The notes under the pieces are model-generated. The model saw only the letters and a program-made list of their open reading frames with translations. It did not search any database and was not told where the DNA came from. Shown here piece by piece: positions 12,276 to 15,748 of a stretch of 15,748 nt of DNA. Each line of letters begins with the position of its first letter. Position 1 is the first letter of the stretch. The position numbers were made by a program, and so were the translations under genes. The DNA comes from CAZJZH01 sp964550465 (GTDB lineage Bacteria > Patescibacteriota > Patescibacteriia > JACRDY01), in NCBI GenBank assembly GCA_964550465.1, contig CAZJZH010000021.1, forward strand, positions 1 to 15,748, written 5' to 3'.

Positions 12276-13070
12276 ATGGCAAATGCGAGTCACCAATCGA
12301 GGTTAGAACAGATTAGGAGAATCAAGGATCAAGACAAGCGAGCTGAGCAGTTACTACTGCACTACCTTGCTCGAGAGACACTCAGGCCGCTGAGTGGAGA
12401 AAGTTTACTGGCGGTTGAGGCAACCCATTTGGCGCTGCAGGGAGTTAACCAAGATATCGAGGATACGCGTTTTTTCGAGCGCATCGCCAGTGGCCCTGAT
12501 TTCGTGGCCTTTCTTGACTACGTCCACGCTATCAGGATGTATATCATCAGCGGAGGGCGTTACACTGCCAAACGAATCAGGCAGTTTGAACGGTATCTCC
12601 CAGAAAATCAACCAAAAGGGGTTGGCTATCATGACACGTTAGCGGTGGCTACTGTCTGTGGGCTGGTGTCTGCGCTTGATTTTTGGACAAAGGGAGAACA
12701 GGCTGTTGTGCTGAAGGAGCTCGGGGGCAACCTGACGCAGTTTGAACATCGCTTCTGGACCATGTTCAAAAAGATGATAGGGCAGGATTATAAGGTGTCA
12801 CGTCATAGTTTGAATGATAATGACCATTTTGGGCATTTTCAGAAACATCTGGCTGACAACTTAGCGTCATACCTGTTTTCAGCTTCGGCTGATGAGCATC
12901 GACAGGCGCGTATCCAAAAAGCATTGGCTGATGTCTATTTCCAGATTGTTGATTCAACATCATCACTGGACGTTATTAGTGAAGTCATCGTCATTCAGCT
13001 TACCCGACTCCACTTTAAACGTTTGCCGGCCAAGCAAGCACTGAACATTTTAACGAGGCAATATCGTTAA
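12276..13070 (+). CDS. Orphan helical protein, function unknown
   Basis: The product has 264 residues, soluble and probably all-helical, rich in His, Gln and Arg, with no signal peptide or membrane span. The start (MANASHQ) is fixed by the AAAGGAG SD eight bases upstream. Possible landmarks are a basic patch GGRYTAKRIRQFERYLPE (93-110) and a His-rich segment NDNDHFGHFQKH (180-191), but I recognise no catalytic motif. It is monocistronic between its own promoter and the large hairpin at 13087-13161. A structured leader and a strong terminator suggest regulated expression. Confidence 0.75.
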   Translation: MANASHQSRLEQIRRIKDQDKRAEQLLLHYLARETLRPLSGESLLAVEATHLALQGVNQDIEDTRFFERIASGPDFVAFLDYVHAIRMYIISGGRYTAKRIRQFERYLPENQPKGVGYHDTLAVATVCGLVSALDFWTKGEQAVVLKELGGNLTQFEHRFWTMFKKMIGQDYKVSRHSLNDNDHFGHFQKHLADNLASYLFSASADEHRQARIQKALADVYFQIVDSTSSLDVISEVIVIQLTRLHFKRLPAKQALNILTRQYR

Positions 13071-13086
13071 TATACATTCACCCATT

Positions 13087-13161
13087 ACCACCCCGCCCAG
13101 TACCATCTTGCCAGTCATCGTATGATGACTGAGGGGTACCGGACAAGCGGGGTGGTTTTTT
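13087..13161 (+). terminator. Large composite terminator hairpin
   Basis: The outer arms ACCACCCCGC (13087-13096) and GCGGGGTGGT (13147-13156) pair perfectly over 10 bp and lead into a T-run. Inside, GTACC (13100-13104) pairs with GGTAC (13135-13139), and AGTCATC (13113-13119) with GATGACT (13124-13130) over a GTAT loop. A 70-nt three-tier hairpin is unusually elaborate for a simple terminator. Confidence 0.8.
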
Positions 13162-13167
13162 ATATAT

Positions 13168-13196
13168 CTGACATGTTAGGGCAGATATGCTACAGT
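13168..13196 (+). promoter_or_regulatory. Promoter of the small membrane peptide-recJ operon
   Basis: CTGACA (13168-13173), a 17-bp spacer and TG-C-TACAGT (13188-13196) end six bases before ATG 13203, so the transcript should start at or next to the start codon. Confidence 0.65.
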
Positions 13197-13202
13197 ATGC
13201 CT

Positions 13203-13313
13203 ATGAAATTAAAGCGAAAACATGTTGTCAAGATCTTCTGGGGCATTATTTCCGTCATGGTGATTTTTACCATGGTGATGTGGACATTTATCGTTGGCGC
13301 CAGCGGCTACTAG
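13203..13313 (+). CDS. 36-residue membrane peptide upstream of recJ
   Basis: The product starts with a basic stretch, MKLKRKHVVK, followed by one hydrophobic helix (about 11-31, rich in Ile, Val, Met and Trp) and ends GASGY. The arrangement predicts a single-span protein with the N-terminus in the cytoplasm. The well-formed promoter only six bases before the ATG argues that the frame is used, with leaderless initiation. It ends 4 nt before the recJ ATG, so it may also serve as a leader peptide that delivers ribosomes to recJ. I recognise no family. Confidence 0.6.
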   Translation: MKLKRKHVVKIFWGIISVMVIFTMVMWTFIVGASGY

Positions 13314-13317
13314 GACT

Positions 13318-15147
13318 ATGGCCAAGCAGTGGGATGTGGTGCCAGCCGCGCCAAGTGATTTTTTTGAACGCTTTCCGGAAGTCAGTCCGGTGGTGGCTCA
13401 GTTACTGTTCAATCGCGGTCTAGACACCCAGGAAAAAATTGATGAATTTCTCAATCCTGACTATGAGCAGGATTTACATGACCCCTTCCTCTTCCGCCAG
13501 ATGCAACCGGCGGTGGAGCGGATTTTTGCGGCTGTGACGGCCGGGCAGAAAATTGTCGTCCATGGCGATTATGACGCGGACGGTGTTAGTAGTTCGGCGG
13601 TGATGGTCAGCACGCTGTGTGAGCTGGTGGCGCAATTTGGCCCGAATGGCGCGGAGCCGGACCAGCTGGTTGATATTTTTATTCCCCATCGAGAAAAAGA
13701 AGGTTATGGTCTGCGGCCGGCCACGGTAGAGCTATTTGCCGAGCAGGGTATTAATCTCATCGTGACGGTTGACTGTGGTATTGCTAGTAAAGAAGAAGTT
13801 GATTTAGCCAATCAAAAAGGCATTGATGTGATTGTGACGGATCACCACCAAGAGCTGATGGAGCTGCCCAAAGCCGTCGCGGTTATTAATCCGGTAGTAG
13901 CTGATGATACCTACCCATTCTCTGGTCTGGCTGGGGTGGGCGTGGCTTTTAAGGTAGCTCAGGCCTTGCTCAGTGAAGCAGCTAAGCGCCAACCGGATCA
14001 CCACTGGGAAGCTTTTGAAAAATGGCTGCTGGACTTAGTAGCGCTGGGCACGGTGGCCGATATCATGCCGCTGTTGGGTGAGAACCGGACGCTGGTCAAA
14101 TATGGTTTGGTAGTGCTGAACAAGACGCGACGGATTGGCTTACGAGCCTTGTTCTACAAAGCGGAGATTGGTGGTAAACAGCAGGCGCACAACGGCAACC
14201 GCGATAAACTGCCAGATATTGGTCTCAATACCTACTCGATTGCCTATCAGATTGGTCCGCGCCTTAATGCTGCTGGCCGGATGGATCATGCTAATACTGC
14301 CTACCAGCTACTGATCACCGAAGATGCGGCTGAAGCCGAGCAGCTATCTGATGATATTCAGCAGAACAACGCCGCTCGTCGCGAGTTGACGGATAAGATT
14401 ATTAGTTTGGTTTCGCAGCAGTTAAGAGAACAGCAGGACGAAGATGTACTGATCGCCGCCGGCGAAGATTGGCCAACGGGCGTGCTGGGTCTAGTAGCTA
14501 GTCGGGCTATGGACCGCTTCAGTAAGCCAGTGATTGTGGCTTCACTGTTTGAGGGTAAGATCGTGGCCTCTGGCCGCAGTTTGCCGTATTTCGACATTGC
14601 CGCGCCGTTGGCCGAAGTTGATCAATACCTAGAGCGTTACGGCGGTCACCAGGCAGCCTGTGGCTTTGCCTTAAAAGACCCTAGTCAGTTTGCTGAGTTC
14701 GTGGAAGCCTTTCGGGCCAAGGCGGCCGTTGCCATTAGCGCGGCCAGTCAGGAGGAGGTAACGCCCAGCATTAGCATTGAAGCCAAAGTGACATTGGAGG
14801 AGCTGTCATGGAAATTATCTGATGCGTTAGATGACTTTGAGCCATTTGGTCAGGCCAATGAACGGCCACTCTTCTTGGTCGAAGCAGCCACGGTGGTGGA
14901 GGTAGCGGCCATTGGTAAAGACCAGCGCCATTTACGCTTACAAGTTCAGCAGCAGGGCGGCTTGATTCGCAAGGTGATTGCTTTTAGTTTTGCTGAGCGC
15001 TTTAAAGACCTAGAACCCGGTGATGAGCTGGACATGGTGGTAGAATTAGGGATTAATGAGTGGAATGGCAATCGTGAGTTGCAACTGAAGGTAGTCGATA
15101 TGCGTCGTAGCGGCAGTGCGGGGGAGTTAGAGTACGAGCCGGTATAA
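13318..15147 (+). CDS. recJ: Single-stranded-DNA-specific exonuclease RecJ
   Basis: This 609-residue protein is of usual RecJ length. In the DHH domain the metal-binding motifs are visible in order: HGDYDADGVSSS (82-93), PHREKEGYGL (123-132), VDCGIAS (151-157) and TDHHQ (174-178). The DHHA1 domain carries YGGHQAACGF (GGH at 442-444), and a C-terminal OB-like domain follows. RecJ degrades ssDNA 5' to 3' in recombination and mismatch or base-excision repair. I choose ATG 13318 because it comes 4 nt after the upstream stop; the in-frame TTG at 13294 lies inside the membrane peptide gene. There is no SD, so coupling to the upstream peptide is likely. Confidence 0.95.
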   Translation: MAKQWDVVPAAPSDFFERFPEVSPVVAQLLFNRGLDTQEKIDEFLNPDYEQDLHDPFLFRQMQPAVERIFAAVTAGQKIVVHGDYDADGVSSSAVMVSTLCELVAQFGPNGAEPDQLVDIFIPHREKEGYGLRPATVELFAEQGINLIVTVDCGIASKEEVDLANQKGIDVIVTDHHQELMELPKAVAVINPVVADDTYPFSGLAGVGVAFKVAQALLSEAAKRQPDHHWEAFEKWLLDLVALGTVADIMPLLGENRTLVKYGLVVLNKTRRIGLRALFYKAEIGGKQQAHNGNRDKLPDIGLNTYSIAYQIGPRLNAAGRMDHANTAYQLLITEDAAEAEQLSDDIQQNNAARRELTDKIISLVSQQLREQQDEDVLIAAGEDWPTGVLGLVASRAMDRFSKPVIVASLFEGKIVASGRSLPYFDIAAPLAEVDQYLERYGGHQAACGFALKDPSQFAEFVEAFRAKAAVAISAASQEEVTPSISIEAKVTLEELSWKLSDALDDFEPFGQANERPLFLVEAATVVEVAAIGKDQRHLRLQVQQQGGLIRKVIAFSFAERFKDLEPGDELDMVVELGINEWNGNRELQLKVVDMRRSGSAGELEYEPV

Positions 15148-15151
15148 AATC

Positions 15152-15160
15152 TGCTATACT
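15152..15160 (+). promoter_or_regulatory. Extended -10 promoter of rnhA
   Basis: TG-C-TATACT (15152-15160) lies just after the recJ stop and ends seven bases before ATG 15168, which predicts a leaderless mRNA. The nine bases equal the promoter at 890-898. Confidence 0.65.
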
Positions 15161-15167
15161 AGTCGAT

Positions 15168-15578
15168 ATGTCTATAGATCATGTCATTATTCATACTGAT
15201 GGTGGGGCGCGCGGTAACCCCGGTCCGGGGGGGATTGGGGTGGTGATTATGGATCAGGACCGCCAGGTGTTGAAAGAACACCAACGTTTTTTGGGTACAG
15301 TCACCAATAATCAGGCTGAGTACCAAGCGGTCATTGACGCGCTGGAGGTGGCGGCGGAGATGGGGGTGCGGCAGATTGATTTTTTCCTCGATAGTGAGTT
15401 GGTAGTCAAGCAGCTGCGCGGTGAGTACAAGGTCAAAGACGCTGAGCTGGGTAAGTTGTATGTCAAAATTTGGAATTTGTCACAAGGTTTTGGACAGATC
15501 AGCTATCAGCACGTCCTGCGCGCCCAAAACAAACAGGCTGATGCTTTAGTTAACGCGGCTATTGATGCGGCGATGTAG
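15168..15578 (+). CDS. rnhA: Ribonuclease HI family protein
   Basis: This 136-residue protein cleaves the RNA strand of RNA-DNA hybrids. All four catalytic carboxylates can be seen: D11 in HTDGGARGNPGPGG, E51 in NNQAEYQA, D75 in FLDSELVVKQL and D125 in NKQADALVN, with H115 as the flexible-loop His. The basic protrusion helix of E. coli RNase HI is not obvious, placing this in the compact class common in bacteria and archaea. It follows recJ by 20 nt but has its own promoter. No SD is present, and initiation is probably leaderless. Confidence 0.93.
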   Translation: MSIDHVIIHTDGGARGNPGPGGIGVVIMDQDRQVLKEHQRFLGTVTNNQAEYQAVIDALEVAAEMGVRQIDFFLDSELVVKQLRGEYKVKDAELGKLYVKIWNLSQGFGQISYQHVLRAQNKQADALVNAAIDAAM

Positions 15579-15609
15579 TTGCCGGTTAGCATAAGCGATG
15601 TCGTGCCCT

Positions 15610-15630
15610 ACCGTCATTGGCGGTTTTTTT
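15610..15630 (+). terminator. Weak terminator after rnhA
   Basis: A short stem ACCG (15610-15613) / CGGT (15621-15624) is followed by a run of seven T. The stem is only 4 bp, so the call rests mainly on the T-run and its position between two genes. Confidence 0.35.
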
Positions 15631-15631
15631 G

Positions 15632-15637
15632 TATAAT
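15632..15637 (+). promoter_or_regulatory. -10 box of the gene at the right edge
   Basis: A perfect TATAAT lies eight bases before ATG 15646, again in the leaderless arrangement. Confidence 0.6.
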
Positions 15638-15645
15638 GAAAGCAC

Positions 15646-15748
15646 ATGCAAGCAGAAAAAAATCCTCATCGATGGTTAAAAGCAGCGACGCTGTTTGTGG
15701 TTGTAATTTCCGCGGCTATTGGCTACGGCGTTTGGAGTGCGCCGGAAG
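15646..15748 (+). CDS. Partial membrane-anchored protein, cut by the window edge
   Basis: Only the first 34 codons are present. They read MQAEKNPHRWLKAATLF and then a hydrophobic stretch to about residue 30, giving a single N-terminal anchor or uncleaved signal. The protein continues outside the window, so family and function cannot be judged. The consensus -10 immediately upstream and the absence of an SD support this start. Confidence 0.55.
   Translation, partial: MQAEKNPHRWLKAATLFVVVISAAIGYGVWSAPE

Noticed and set aside
12103..12306. 67-codon frame across the terminator and structured leader
   Set aside because: It runs through a strong terminator, a promoter and two hairpins and has no SD.
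13294..13317. TTG 13294 as the recJ start
   Set aside because: It lies inside the upstream membrane peptide gene. ATG 13318, four bases after that stop, is the natural coupled start.
1..15748. tRNA, rRNA or tmRNA genes
   Set aside because: I found no cloverleaf with a T-loop GTTCGA context or rRNA-like sequence on either strand by eye; a covariance search was not possible here.

Overview
The window reads as a stretch of chromosome from a small-genome bacterium, most plausibly of the Patescibacteria / Candidate Phyla Radiation. This is an inference from four things: divergent but recognisable core proteins (LepA, RecJ, MurJ, RNase HI, CorA, thioredoxin reductase), many orphan small proteins, short intergenic gaps, and core genes that start a few bases after a -10 box with no Shine-Dalgarno (SD) sequence. 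The genes read through with the standard code, and TGA is used as a stop. I see no phage, plasmid, CRISPR, rRNA or tRNA features.

Layout, left half. Two intrinsic terminators (19-118) precede an SD-led histidine-phosphatase-family gene with an altered RHG motif (217-843). Next is a broken, diverged copy of the start of a tyrA-like gene (905-978), an orphan gene (1031-1324) and the intact tyrA-like gene (1388-2155). A thioredoxin-reductase-like flavoprotein follows (2210-3142). A repeat-rich non-coding stretch (about 3140-3700) holds nested palindromes and imperfect tandem units. Facing it on the minus strand is a small basic protein gene (3732-3956) with an intrinsic terminator inside its reading frame. 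Then come a 42-residue membrane peptide, CorA and a PfkB-family sugar kinase; CorA and the kinase are in tandem, 2 nt apart.

Layout, right half. A divergent MazG/PRA-PH-like protein overlaps murJ by ATGA and is followed by a polytopic membrane protein. A monocistronic unit for a small exported protein (9232-9468) has strong promoter, SD and terminator signals. LepA (9577-11349) is followed by two orphan genes (11448-11897, 12276-13070) separated by a decayed reading frame, a terminator and a leader with two hairpins. A leaderless 36-residue membrane peptide lies 4 nt before recJ, then leaderless rnhA, then the start of another leaderless membrane-anchored protein at the edge.

How it fits together. 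Two gene classes stand out. Core genes have (mostly extended) -10 boxes almost touching the ATG and no SD. Small or orphan genes, and the operon leading into murJ, have real SDs and longer leaders, often with a hairpin just upstream of the SD. The observation I would follow first is the basic protein gene at 3732-3956. A transcript ending at its internal terminator would lack a stop codon, the same logic used by the proteobacterial ribosome-rescue factor ArfA. I claim an analogy, not homology.
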